From Bacteroidota bacterium (GTDB lineage Bacteria; Bacteroidota; Bacteroidia; Cytophagales; Cyclobacteriaceae): DNA of 64,000 nt. Under the pieces are notes generated by a model. The model searched no databases. It saw nothing but the letters and a program-made list of their open reading frames with translations, and was not told the DNA's origin. This document shows positions 17,954-25,948 of this stretch, piece after piece (within the stretch, counting starts at the first letter, position 1; each line of letters begins with the position of its first letter). The translations under genes were made by a program, and so were the position numbers. The stretch spans positions 1 through 64,000 of the forward strand of contig JAFDZA010000018.1 in assembly GCA_018267135.1 (NCBI GenBank), written 5' to 3'.

Positions 17954-19477
17954 TCATTCAGCTATACTCTTTCTTTTATTGCTCAAAAAAATCATACCAA
18001 TTACAAAGCAACCTCCCGCCACAATAATGGGGTACCACAACCCGGCAATCGGGTCGCCTGCCGGGTTAGCGGGAGTTTTGCTCAACTCATATAAGCTGGT
18101 GGCAATGAAGGGCACTAAACCGCCAAAAACTCCATTGCCAATATGGTATGGTAAAGACATAGAGGTGTACCTGATTTTTGTAGGGAACAGTTCTACCAAA
18201 AAAGCAGCAATCGGCCCGTACACCATGGTTACAAAAACCACCTGGATAGCAATTAGAAAAATCATCCACCCAAAATTACCTCCGGCCAAACTGGTTTCTT
18301 TTTTTACTTCTTCGGAAACCGAGTGGTCTTTTTGGGTAATGCGTTTTTTGGTTTCGCTCACAAGCGTCTCATCCGAATAAAACCTTTTTACTGAAGTGGT
18401 AACAACTGTATCTCCAGCGGAAGTGTAGGTGGTAGATCGTTCAATAGTGCGGTTTTGTTCGGTTTCCGTTTTGGTGGAAATATCGGAGATGGCAAACATT
18501 TTTTGATAAATGGGCCGGTAACAAACTACGGCCAGAAGAAGCCCGGCCATCATAATGTATTTCCGGCCTATGCGGTCGCTCCACCAGCCGAAGAAAATAA
18601 ACAATGGTGTGGCGATCATCAGCGCGATGGCAATGATGTAGTTTGATTGGGCAAATTCGATATGGCAGTTTTTTTGAATGAAGGTGAGTGCATAAAACTG
18701 GCCGGTGTACCATACCACGCCCTGCCCGGCAGCCGCACCAAACAAGGCCAGCAGTACCAATTTTAAATTTTCTTTTTTACCAAAACTCTCCTTCAATGGA
18801 TTTTTAGAAAGCTTCCCCTCCGATTTGATTTTGGAGAAAAGTGGTGATTCCTGCATACGCAGTCGGATGTATATAGAAATGGCTACTAAAATGGCCGATA
18901 CCAAAAAAGGAATACGCCAACCCCAGGCATTAAATAGCTCCGAGTCCATAGATTGGCGCACAACCAAAATAACACCCAGCGAAACAAATAAACCCAATGT
19001 GGCGGTAGTCTGAATGAAGCTAGTATAAAAGCCCCGTTGGTGTGTGGGCGAATGTTCGGCCACGTAGGTAGCCGCCCCACCATACTCTCCGCCTAAAGCC
19101 AACCCCTGCACAATGCGCAGCAATAAAACAAGGATGGGGGCTGCCATGCCAATAGTATCATAGCCCGGTACAAGACCAATTAAAAATGTAGAGCCTCCCA
19201 TCAAAATGAGGGTTACTAAAAAAGTGTACTTGCGGCCTACTAAGTCGCCCAACCTGCCAAATACCAGGGCACCAAAAGGCCTCACTACAAAACCAACGGC
19301 AAACGTAAGCAGCGTAGAGAGAAAAGCGGCTGTTGGATTATCTTTTGGAAAAAATTGAAGCGAAAGAACCGTTGACAAACTTCCGAAAATGTAGAAGTCG
19401 TACCACTCAATCAGCGTGCCGGCCGATGACGCGCCAATAACTGCCCACAGTGTTTTTTTTGATACCGGATGAGACAT
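17954..19477 (-). CDS. MHS-type MFS transporter with a long hydrophilic loop
   Basis: This 507-residue transporter has twelve predicted spans and the metabolite:H+ symporter signatures GTLIEWYDFYIFG (residues 20-32) and FGRLGDLVGRKYTF (about 73-86). ALGGEYGGAATYVAEHSP marks the fourth span region. MHS members take up betaine, proline, citrate, shikimate or related acids by proton symport; the substrate is not clear. Unusually, a hydrophilic Thr/Ser/Glu/Lys-rich stretch of about 60 residues (near 335-395) is inserted between two late spans. The gene lies between priA and a spacer, on the same strand as priA but about 110 nt upstream of it. Confidence 0.88.
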   Translation of the reverse strand: MSHPVSKKTLWAVIGASSAGTLIEWYDFYIFGSLSTVLSLQFFPKDNPTAAFLSTLLTFAVGFVVRPFGALVFGRLGDLVGRKYTFLVTLILMGGSTFLIGLVPGYDTIGMAAPILVLLLRIVQGLALGGEYGGAATYVAEHSPTHQRGFYTSFIQTTATLGLFVSLGVILVVRQSMDSELFNAWGWRIPFLVSAILVAISIYIRLRMQESPLFSKIKSEGKLSKNPLKESFGKKENLKLVLLALFGAAAGQGVVWYTGQFYALTFIQKNCHIEFAQSNYIIAIALMIATPLFIFFGWWSDRIGRKYIMMAGLLLAVVCYRPIYQKMFAISDISTKTETEQNRTIERSTTYTSAGDTVVTTSVKRFYSDETLVSETKKRITQKDHSVSEEVKKETSLAGGNFGWMIFLIAIQVVFVTMVYGPIAAFLVELFPTKIRYTSMSLPYHIGNGVFGGLVPFIATSLYELSKTPANPAGDPIAGLWYPIIVAGGCFVIGMIFLSNKRKSIAE

Positions 19478-19648
19478 GGAATAGAATTATTGAATTTGGT
19501 TTGTATTGGTTTGGGTATTGCCGAAGGGGTGGATTTTTAGCATTGAAATTCAATTGAAGCACAAAGTTGAACCCTGTACAAATATCCAATCGAAGCCGTT
19601 CAGCTTTGCTATTAGCATACCTTTTTAGTGGCTGTTATTCTTTAATTT

Positions 19649-19813
19649 CTATTGAAGCATAACATAATAAATCAAAATCCAGATCCCTGTAAAGGTCAGT
19701 CCGATATAGAGTGTATTTAGATTTTGTCTTAGGTCTTTTTTTATTAAAGCACGATACAAAATCCAACCTATAAAAACCACAAAAAACAGTAGGGGCATAA
19801 TTATTCTTAGCAT
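19649..19813 (-). CDS. 54-residue two-span membrane protein
   Basis: A short frame on the minus strand runs from ATG at 19813 to TAG ending at 19649. The product starts MLRIIMPLLFFVVFIGWILY, has a basic connector (RALIKKDLRQN), and ends with a second hydrophobic span (LYIGLTFTGIWILIYYVMLQ). Two clean spans joined by a positive loop, and a gene-sized gap with no other content, support a real gene. I do not know a function; tiny two-span proteins of this layout are common in Bacteroidota genomes. No clear Shine-Dalgarno sequence is seen, which is normal in this phylum. Confidence 0.6.
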   Translation of the reverse strand: MLRIIMPLLFFVVFIGWILYRALIKKDLRQNLNTLYIGLTFTGIWILIYYVMLQ

Positions 19814-19985
19814 AAGAGTTTATTTTAAATTTGTTTTTTCGTTCTTATTAATTGTTAGCTATTACAATTTCGTATTGTAATTTTCATCAAGTTTCCAAAA
19901 CGGATTATAAATTATCAAGTTCAGTTTTTGTCGCATAGTCCTGTCGTTTCCGGTGTGTCGGTGTAACAGCCGCGGTTACCCACAA

Positions 19986-20016
19986 AAAAAGCCCTTCAGA
20001 TGCTGAAGGGCTTTTT
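19986..20016 (-). terminator. Intrinsic terminator after the GMC/small-subunit operon
   Basis: A perfect 14-bp stem (19986-19999 with 20003-20016, core GCCCTTCAG/CTGAAGGGC) closes a 3-nt loop and is flanked by an A-run that reads as a T-run on the minus strand. It lies 16 nt past the stop of the gene ending at 20032. Confidence 0.85.
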
Positions 20017-20031
20017 GATATACTTTGTCTT

Positions 20032-20628
20032 TTACGAAGTAGCCCATGTTTTGCCGTTTCCGGCTTGCGAGAGAGGGATACATCCTTTATAGGAGCCGGG
20101 TACAGCCTCGTATTGCAACACTTTTGTTGCCCCGGGTTCAGAATGAAAATACCCTAACATGGTAAGTTCTTTCATTTTCAAAATAAAAGGGCGTGGCTTA
20201 GAGGGGTCGCTCTTTACTGTTTTTACGGCATCGTCATGCACTTGCTGCACGTATTTTAAACGCTCGTCTGCATCGCCATCTACAAACTTATCGCCAAAGG
20301 CTTTGATGGCATTATCATCAAATTCTTTCAGACCTTCTAAAAAGTGTTTCTGATCTTCTTCTTGGTAGCAGTCTTTCAAAAATTGATCTATAAAGCCGGG
20401 TACGCCCGCTTCTTTGGCTCCGGGCGTATCGGTTTTAGGCAGGATGATCTCGGCCAGCTCACTGACTAACGTAGCCTGATTTTCATTAAAAAAAGATGGT
20501 TTATAACCCAAATCGGGGGCCGGTTTGCAACTATGCAAAAAAGCCGCCACCGTAGAGGCCGATACAGCCGCCCCCATCATCAGCGCTGTTTTGCGCAGGG
20601 CTTCTCTTCTATCTATTAACGTATTCAT
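20032..20628 (-). CDS. Gluconate 2-dehydrogenase subunit 3 family protein
   Basis: This 198-residue protein begins with a twin-arginine-type leader (RREALRKTALMMG at 8-20) ending near a Cys in FLHSC. The domain from about 45 (FFNENQATLVSELAEIILPKTDTPGAKEAGVPGFID) is typical of the small gamma subunit of membrane gluconate 2-dehydrogenases. The small subunit likely travels folded with its flavoprotein partner, encoded 23 nt upstream in the same operon, through the Tat system. The strong terminator at 19986-20016 closes the unit. Confidence 0.88.
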   Translation of the reverse strand: MNTLIDRREALRKTALMMGAAVSASTVAAFLHSCKPAPDLGYKPSFFNENQATLVSELAEIILPKTDTPGAKEAGVPGFIDQFLKDCYQEEDQKHFLEGLKEFDDNAIKAFGDKFVDGDADERLKYVQQVHDDAVKTVKSDPSKPRPFILKMKELTMLGYFHSEPGATKVLQYEAVPGSYKGCIPLSQAGNGKTWATS

Positions 20629-20651
20629 AATGGCTTGTTCTAGTTATAGAA

Positions 20652-22355
20652 TTACAGGTTTTGTTTTTTAAGTTCGCTGATGGCATAATCTACTGCCCGG
20701 GCAGTAAAAGCCATATAGGTAAGTGACGGATTGACGCAAGAGGATGATACCATAAACGAGCCATCGGTAACAAACACATTTTTGCAGGCATGCACTTGGT
20801 TGTATTTGTTAAGAACAGATGTTTTAGGGTCTTTGCCCATACGTGCCGTACCCATTTCATGAATACCTAACCCCGGCCCGCCAATGCTGTCCCACTTACG
20901 TATGTTTTTTACACCGGTAGCCTCCAGCATTTCGGCCGCATCGTTGGCCATATCAATGCGCATTTTCATTTCGTTTTCTTTGAACTCGGCATCGAATGTA
21001 ATAGTGGGCATTCCATGTTTGTCTTTCTTTTCATGGTTGATATACATTTTGTTTTCATGCGCGGGCAAAAACTCGCCAAAGCCCGTCATACCGATGGTCC
21101 AGGCACCGGGCTGAGAAGCCATTTTTTTAAGATCGGCTCCCAAAGAAAGTTCGGCTACGGCCCGGCTCCAACCCTGGCGGCCACCTCCGCCCTGATACCC
21201 GAAGCCTCGCAAATAGTTACGTTTGTCTTTCTCTATGTTTCGGTAACGAGGGATGTAAAATCCATTAGCCCTGCGGCCTGAATAATATTTGTCTTCAAAT
21301 CCTTCAATGCTTCCTCCGGCTCCTACCCCCAAGTGATGATCCATAATATTGCAGCCAAGTTCGCCACTATCGTTGCCAAACCCATTTGGAAATCTTTTGG
21401 ACGTGGAGTTGAGCATAATGTAAGCGGAGGCAAACGTAGAGGCACACAGAAAAATTACTTTGGCATAAAATTCTACTTGCTCGCCTGTTTCAGCATCTTG
21501 CACTTTTACACCGGTAGCCTTCCCTTTTTGCTCATCATAAATAATTTCATACACGATTGAGTTAGGGCGCAAGGTCATGTTATTGGTTTTTTCGGCCGCG
21601 GGAAGTGTGCAGGAGTTGCTGCTGAAATACCCGCCATAAGGACAACCGCGTATGCACAAGTTTCTAAACTGGCAGGTGCCACGCCATGGCGTGTGTGGCA
21701 GCGGGGCGGTGGCATGAGCCGTGCGGCCGATGGTAAGCAGCCTTCCAAATCTGTCTTTCACAGCTTTTTTTAATTCCAGTTCGGCACAATTCAAATCCAT
21801 GGGGGGAAGAAATTTGCCATCGGGCAGGTAAGGATAATTTTCTGCCTGGCCGCTCACCCCAATGTACGATTCCACCAAATCATACCACGGTTCTATTTCT
21901 TTGTAGCGCACCGGCCAATCTACGGCCACGCCCTCTTTGGCATTGGCTTCAAAATCGAAATCGCTCCAGCGGTAGCTTTGTCTGCCCCACATAATGGAGC
22001 GCCCCCCTACATGGTAGCCACGCATCCAGTCCATCCGTTTTACTTCAGTATAAGGATGGTCTAAGTCATTTACAAACCAGTGTTTAGAGCTTTGGCGAAT
22101 GGTGTAGCCGGTTCGGTTTTGCACCCCTTGCTGTTTTAAATCTTCCTGCGTAGGCATATCAGCATTGGCAAGTTGCCACGGGTCAAGCGTGGCGGTGGGG
22201 TAATCCGGATGCTTTACATTGCGGCCCCGTTCGAGCACCAGTGTTTTTAGTCCTTTCTCGGTTAGTTCTTTCACCGCCCACCCACCGGAAATGCCCGAAC
22301 CCACCACGATGGCATCGTAGGTGTTTTTCTTTTCTGCTTCGCCATTTAAGTTCAT
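20652..22355 (-). CDS. GMC-family FAD oxidoreductase
   Basis: This 567-residue flavoprotein has a Rossmann nucleotide site (VVGSGISGGWAVKEL near residues 16-30), the LVLERGR acidic end, and the C-terminal GMC catalytic domain with GLGIHEMGTARMG (about 495-507) and SCVNPSLTYMAFTARA. A Cys-rich segment CIRGCPYGG lies mid-protein. GMC enzymes paired with a gluconate-2-dehydrogenase-type small subunit oxidise sugars or sugar acids and hand electrons to the membrane chain; the exact sugar is unknown. No cytochrome c subunit gene is adjacent. No signal peptide of its own is visible, so co-export with the Tat-leader subunit is inferred. Confidence 0.9.
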   Translation of the reverse strand: MNLNGEAEKKNTYDAIVVGSGISGGWAVKELTEKGLKTLVLERGRNVKHPDYPTATLDPWQLANADMPTQEDLKQQGVQNRTGYTIRQSSKHWFVNDLDHPYTEVKRMDWMRGYHVGGRSIMWGRQSYRWSDFDFEANAKEGVAVDWPVRYKEIEPWYDLVESYIGVSGQAENYPYLPDGKFLPPMDLNCAELELKKAVKDRFGRLLTIGRTAHATAPLPHTPWRGTCQFRNLCIRGCPYGGYFSSNSCTLPAAEKTNNMTLRPNSIVYEIIYDEQKGKATGVKVQDAETGEQVEFYAKVIFLCASTFASAYIMLNSTSKRFPNGFGNDSGELGCNIMDHHLGVGAGGSIEGFEDKYYSGRRANGFYIPRYRNIEKDKRNYLRGFGYQGGGGRQGWSRAVAELSLGADLKKMASQPGAWTIGMTGFGEFLPAHENKMYINHEKKDKHGMPTITFDAEFKENEMKMRIDMANDAAEMLEATGVKNIRKWDSIGGPGLGIHEMGTARMGKDPKTSVLNKYNQVHACKNVFVTDGSFMVSSSCVNPSLTYMAFTARAVDYAISELKKQNL

Positions 22356-22539
22356 AATGTATTTATTTTAGAATCGTTTGAAAAGGTAATGTAATTTTTG
22401 AAAGAATGAAATTGTCCCATCAAAAATCCTGTTATTACCATTTGATCTTGTCAAAAACTGACAATTGAAGATAATTTTGAACTTCAATAAAATTTAGTCT
22501 GCCAATCATTTATTTGATTTTCGCAACATCATTTGGTAG

Positions 22540-22773
22540 TTAAAAAAATATTTTGAACTTCATGAGTTCTGCCGGATCAACTCTTAGGTTTTTTGCCAAT
22601 TCCAAAATAGTGCATAAGGTTGGATTAGTTCTGCCGGTTTCTATCCGTGCGATTTGAGATAGACTAATGTTCGATTTATAGGCTAACTCTTCTTGTGTAA
22701 TTTCTTTTCCCCTTCTGATCTTTTGAAGGTTTCTCCCAAAAGCTAAAAGTGCTTTTTTATCCCTGAAATTCAC
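22540..22773 (-). CDS. XRE-family helix-turn-helix regulator
   Basis: This 77-residue protein is almost entirely one HTH_3 domain (FGRNLQKIRRGKEITQEELA, then SNISLSQIARIETGRTNPT and a short final helix). Single-domain XRE proteins bind palindromic operators as dimers. It is divergent from the exported-protein gene at 22871, and a 24-bp perfect palindrome stands between them, so it most likely controls that gene and itself. The surrounding DNA is visibly more AT-rich than flanking genes, as in acquired cassettes. Confidence 0.88.
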   Translation of the reverse strand: MNFRDKKALLAFGRNLQKIRRGKEITQEELAYKSNISLSQIARIETGRTNPTLCTILELAKNLRVDPAELMKFKIFF

Positions 22774-22803
22774 AGGGACAAGAAGGCTTCTTTAATGGTG
22801 AAT

Positions 22804-22827
22804 TATTATAGCATATATGCTATAATA
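22804..22827. promoter_or_regulatory. 24-bp perfect palindrome, candidate operator
   Basis: The two half-sites TATTATAGCATA and TATGCTATAATA form a perfect inverted repeat without spacer, centred at 22815/22816. It lies in the 97-nt divergent region between the XRE regulator and the exported-protein gene, where an XRE dimer would be expected to bind. No T-run follows, so it is not a terminator. Confidence 0.6.
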
Positions 22828-22870
22828 TAAAATAATTTATTACCTTATTGACAAAATAAAAAAACCATTT

Positions 22871-23694
22871 ATGAAAAAAGAGCTTCCAAAAAAAATTGTA
22901 CTATTGCTTATAGTAATAAGCACATTTACAAAATGTCAAAATCCTGAAGTTAAAAAATCACATGATGTGATTGACTTTAACCAAATAGGTATTGAACACA
23001 ATAAGGGCTTGGATTATATCTTTAACGAATTGAAGAGTGCTAAGTCAAATAACACGAGTGGGCGTATATCAACGGTAGAAAATCTAAACGTAGTAACGAG
23101 TAGTGGAACAAAATTTATACTTACAAACCACCTTGATTTTCCTGCTTCATCAATTGCTTACTTAAAAAAGCGTGCAGCGAAATCAAATACTTTCTTTAAA
23201 AATTACTTATCTAATAAATCTATAAATTCACGTGATGCTTATCAAATAATGATGGACAGCATGAATGCCTTCTAACAGCAAATCAAAAGTTCTATATTGG
23301 AAAAGTTTTTACTACTATAACTTCCGGTACAGACATTAGCCAAATGAAGAATGATTTTAATAGTATTGAAAATGACGCAAGAACTAATTGCAGAGATAAT
23401 GAGCTTCCAGTCATTTTAGCATCCCTCTCTGTCGCGAAAAGCTCTGCTCAATATTGGCACGACAATTACGATAAGTGGGTTGCTGAATTCGGTAACAATC
23501 AAAGTGGAAGCAGAGCTGTAAATTGGGGGGTTGTTGGTGCAACGGATGTAGCAGAGGCTACTAGCATGGCAGGCGGCCTGTGGGGCTTAGCACTTGTTCC
23601 TGGAATCGGTTGGGGCTTTGCTGCAGGTCTTACTGCAGGTGCTTCCCTGATAGCTTCAGGCGGGTCCGCATTAATCTATGCTGCAGCAGATTAA
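22871..23694 (+). pseudogene. Frameshifted exported protein with Gly/Ala-rich hydrophobic C-terminus
   Basis: The first frame (22871-23275) encodes 134 residues: an export signal ending near KCQNPE (imperfect lipobox with Lys before Cys), then a hydrophilic domain ending MMDSMNAF. The next frame is open back past that stop and reads LTANQKFYIGKVFTTITSG, then 23344-23694. A single missing base near 23272 therefore splits one gene of about 274 residues. The C-terminal part has a Trp-rich segment (SAQYWHDNYDKWVAEFG) and ends with a glycine-zipper-like hydrophobic stretch of about 60 residues (WGVVGATDVAEAT ... GLALVPGIGWGFAAG). Such tails occur in small secreted bacteriocin-like proteins; that function is only inferred. 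No slippery heptamer is present, so programmed frameshifting is unlikely. A second ATG at 23344 could express the tail alone. Confidence 0.65.
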
Positions 23695-23699
23695 AGTAT

Positions 23700-23912
23700 A
23701 TGAAAACAAAATACAAATATCAGCTTTTTATTGGCTTTAGTTTGTCTGGCCTAATCATTGCAATGATATGTACAAAATTAATAATACTATATCCTAATGC
23801 CATAGCAGGAATAGCAATGATGGGTATGGGGGTCAATATACTCGCAATTACTATTATTGGGAAAATCATTATTCAAAAATCAAAAGCAGATCCTCCACCA
23901 ACAAAAAGTTAA
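23700..23912 (+). CDS. 70-residue two-span membrane protein, possible partner/immunity gene
   Basis: The product starts MKTKYKYQLFIGFSLSG, with two hydrophobic spans (about 9-28 and 34-56) and a charged, Pro-rich tail ending PPPTKS. It begins 5 nt after the stop of the Gly-rich protein, so it is surely cotranscribed. The frame extends upstream to 23580 within the preceding gene, but that part is a shadow. No family was recognised. A small membrane protein directly behind a hydrophobic exported protein and under XRE control has the layout of an immunity gene, which is an inference from position and topology only. Confidence 0.6.
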   Translation: MKTKYKYQLFIGFSLSGLIIAMICTKLIILYPNAIAGIAMMGMGVNILAITIIGKIIIQKSKADPPPTKS

Positions 23913-23949
23913 ACAAAAGAGACTGTCTCAAAAGGGCAGTCTCTTTTGT
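23913..23949 (+). terminator. Intrinsic terminator of the AT-rich cassette
   Basis: A 13-bp stem pairs 23913-23925 (ACAAAAGAGACTG) with 23937-23949 (CAGTCTCTTTTGT) around an 11-nt loop and is followed by TTTT. It starts immediately at the stop of the 2-TM gene and closes the plus-strand unit. Confidence 0.85.
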
Positions 23950-23963
23950 TTTAAAGCAAAAAA

Positions 23964-23992
23964 AAAGGAGAAGTCGAAGCATCCCCTCCTTT
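23964..23992 (-). terminator. Intrinsic terminator of the LysM-OmpA-TIGR02757 operon
   Basis: On the minus strand AAAGGAG (23992-23986) pairs with CTCCTTT (23970-23964) and is followed by a run of T. It lies about 60 nt beyond the stop at 24050. Confidence 0.7.
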
Positions 23993-24049
23993 AATGCAAG
24001 TCGTTAAAAAAGAGTCTATCTCTACTTTTGAGGCAACCCTTTTTATTGA

Positions 24050-24832
24050 TCAAAAATTTTCCATATTACCAAGACTGAAAAGGGCGAAATCATATTTTAC
24101 CGGGTCATTTGGATCAAGTTTTTTTAGGTTGTTGGTCAACTCAACGGCAGTAAACCAGTCCATCGGTTTGCGCTTAATTAATTTTAATTTCCGGGCTACG
24201 CGCTCTACATGCAGATCGCACGGGCAAATTAACTGGGCGGGTAAAATAGATTTCCAAATACCGAGATCTACCCCCCGGCCATCGTTGCGCACCATCCACC
24301 GCAAAAACATATTTAAGCGCTTGCAGGCCGATTTCCGTTCGGGTGTGGCAATATGTTTGCGTGTGCGCAAGGGAGGATTTTCTAAACTGAAAAAAGAACG
24401 GTGAAAGGCGATCAGCGCCTGCTCCACATTTTCGTTTTGTTTGTCAACGGCAAATGCTTTTTCGAGTGAATCGTTGTGCTTATAAAAACGACTTAAAAAT
24501 TCTACAAAATAAAGTGCATCGGTTTCATTAAAGGTGCGGTGCTTGAAGCCTTTAAATTTTTTCAGATCAGACGATCGGTGGTTTAATAAGAAATCGTGCG
24601 GGCTGTTATCCATTCGGTTCAGCCAATCGTTTGCTTTATTAATAATGGTTTTGCGCTGACCCCAGGCCAGTACGGCTGCTATCAGCCCGGCCATTTCAAT
24701 GTCTTGCTTTTTTTTGAACCGATGCGGAATGGAAACCGGATCGTCTTGAATAAACCCGGGGTGATTGTATTGGGCTGCCTTTTCATCGAGAAAATTTTTT
24801 AAATCTAACCGGGAAAAAAGGTGAGAGCTCAA
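24050..24832 (-). CDS. TIGR02757-family protein (DUF2400)
   Basis: This 260-residue protein matches TIGR02757 along its length: an N-terminal DP-SIPHRF and AGLIAAVLAWGQRKTII (residues about 48-64), and a C-terminal FLRWMVRNDGRGVDLGIWKSI with LICPCDLHVERVARKL. The last section looks like the helix-hairpin-helix region of DNA glycosylases, but the catalytic residues are not clear and the function is unknown. It starts 5 nt after the OmpA-family stop, so it is the last gene of that operon. Confidence 0.9.
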   Translation of the reverse strand: MSSHLFSRLDLKNFLDEKAAQYNHPGFIQDDPVSIPHRFKKKQDIEMAGLIAAVLAWGQRKTIINKANDWLNRMDNSPHDFLLNHRSSDLKKFKGFKHRTFNETDALYFVEFLSRFYKHNDSLEKAFAVDKQNENVEQALIAFHRSFFSLENPPLRTRKHIATPERKSACKRLNMFLRWMVRNDGRGVDLGIWKSILPAQLICPCDLHVERVARKLKLIKRKPMDWFTAVELTNNLKKLDPNDPVKYDFALFSLGNMENF

Positions 24833-24837
24833 CCGAT

Positions 24838-25947
24838 TTACTGTTTTCTTTTGTTGTCCATAAACTTAGCCTCCACCCGGCGGTTAATTGAGCGGGCATC
24901 TTCGTTGGTACTTTCAATAACCGGATATTTTTTGCCGAATCCGTAAATATGGATGCGGCCATTATTAATTCCTTTTTGAACGAGGTATTCGCCTACGCTG
25001 GTAGCCCGGCTCTGCGAGAGCTGCAGGTTATAAGCATCAGTACCCTGATCGTCTGTGTGGCCGGAAAGTTCCACGTTCCACAGGGGGTTGTTTTGCATAA
25101 TTATTACCAGGCGATCTAACTCGGCAAAGGACGAGGGCAGCAGTTCGTAGCTGTCGTGCGAAAAGCGGATATGCTTTAAGGTGTAGGCTTCATTGGTTTT
25201 TACTGTTGCTTCTGTAATGCTTAGTGAGTCGGTTTTTATCTGAACCGAATCGGGTAGAGGAATAACGGCCACATCATCAATGTAAAAATAGGCGGCCTTC
25301 TTCAGCAAGGGTTGGTTGTTGAGCGGGTTGGGGATAAAATATTTTTTTGTTTCATCGTTGGTAGAAAAATTTCCCAACGTAATGTATTGTTCTCCGCCTT
25401 TGGCTACATACTCAAAGTGTACGCGGTTCCAAATTCCGGTTCCTTTATTAAAGGCAGAATCCATGATGTGATTGAATGACGGGGTCAGCGTCAGAATCAA
25501 ATCATTGTCTGCTTTTGCGGTAGAGTCGGAGAGCAACACACCAATGCGGTCTATGCTGTATTTTGAATAAGCCGACAGGCGAAAGTAAAATTCTACCCAA
25601 TATTTCCTTCCCATTTGTAAAGGCGATTTTAATCTGGCTTGCAGGTACTCGCGATAATCTATTCGCTCAATCCAAACATAAATGCCTGCATACCCCCAGC
25701 CATCGTAGGCGCGCGATACACCGGCCCAGTTCCGTGGCACGCTGGCTGTGCCAATACTGCATCTATTAAATAAATCGGGGGTACCCAAAGTGGGTGAGCT
25801 CCACCCCGGAGCTATGTTTTTAGAGCCTACCTGACTGTAGGTGGTAGGGCATTCGTAATATTTTTCAAAACTGGGATTGGGTACCAGGTTTTGTCCATAG
25901 CAAAAGAAGGATGAAACGAGGGAGATGATTACTATCCCTGCTTTCAT
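24838..25947 (-). CDS. OmpA-family outer-membrane/peptidoglycan-linking protein
   Basis: This 369-residue protein has a signal peptide (ending in CYGQ), an N-terminal galactose-binding-like domain of the Bacteroidota OmpA type (NLVPNPSFEKYYECP at about 20-34), and a C-terminal OmpA domain from about 255. The latter holds LSGHTDDQGTDAYNLQLSQ and RSINRRVEAKF, with Asp and Arg residues that bind diaminopimelate of peptidoglycan. It should tether the outer envelope to the wall. It starts 1 nt after the LysM gene stop. Confidence 0.9.
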   Translation of the reverse strand: MKAGIVIISLVSSFFCYGQNLVPNPSFEKYYECPTTYSQVGSKNIAPGWSSPTLGTPDLFNRCSIGTASVPRNWAGVSRAYDGWGYAGIYVWIERIDYREYLQARLKSPLQMGRKYWVEFYFRLSAYSKYSIDRIGVLLSDSTAKADNDLILTLTPSFNHIMDSAFNKGTGIWNRVHFEYVAKGGEQYITLGNFSTNDETKKYFIPNPLNNQPLLKKAAYFYIDDVAVIPLPDSVQIKTDSLSITEATVKTNEAYTLKHIRFSHDSYELLPSSFAELDRLVIIMQNNPLWNVELSGHTDDQGTDAYNLQLSQSRATSVGEYLVQKGINNGRIHIYGFGKKYPVIESTNEDARSINRRVEAKFMDNKRKQ

Positions 25948-25948
25948 T

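Noticed and set aside
22804..22827. Transposon or integration end
   Set aside because: No transposase or integrase is near and there is no second copy of the palindrome at the other cassette end.
23262..23345. Programmed -1 frameshift in the Gly-rich exported gene
   Set aside because: No X-XXY-YYZ slippery heptamer or downstream stem was seen at the junction.
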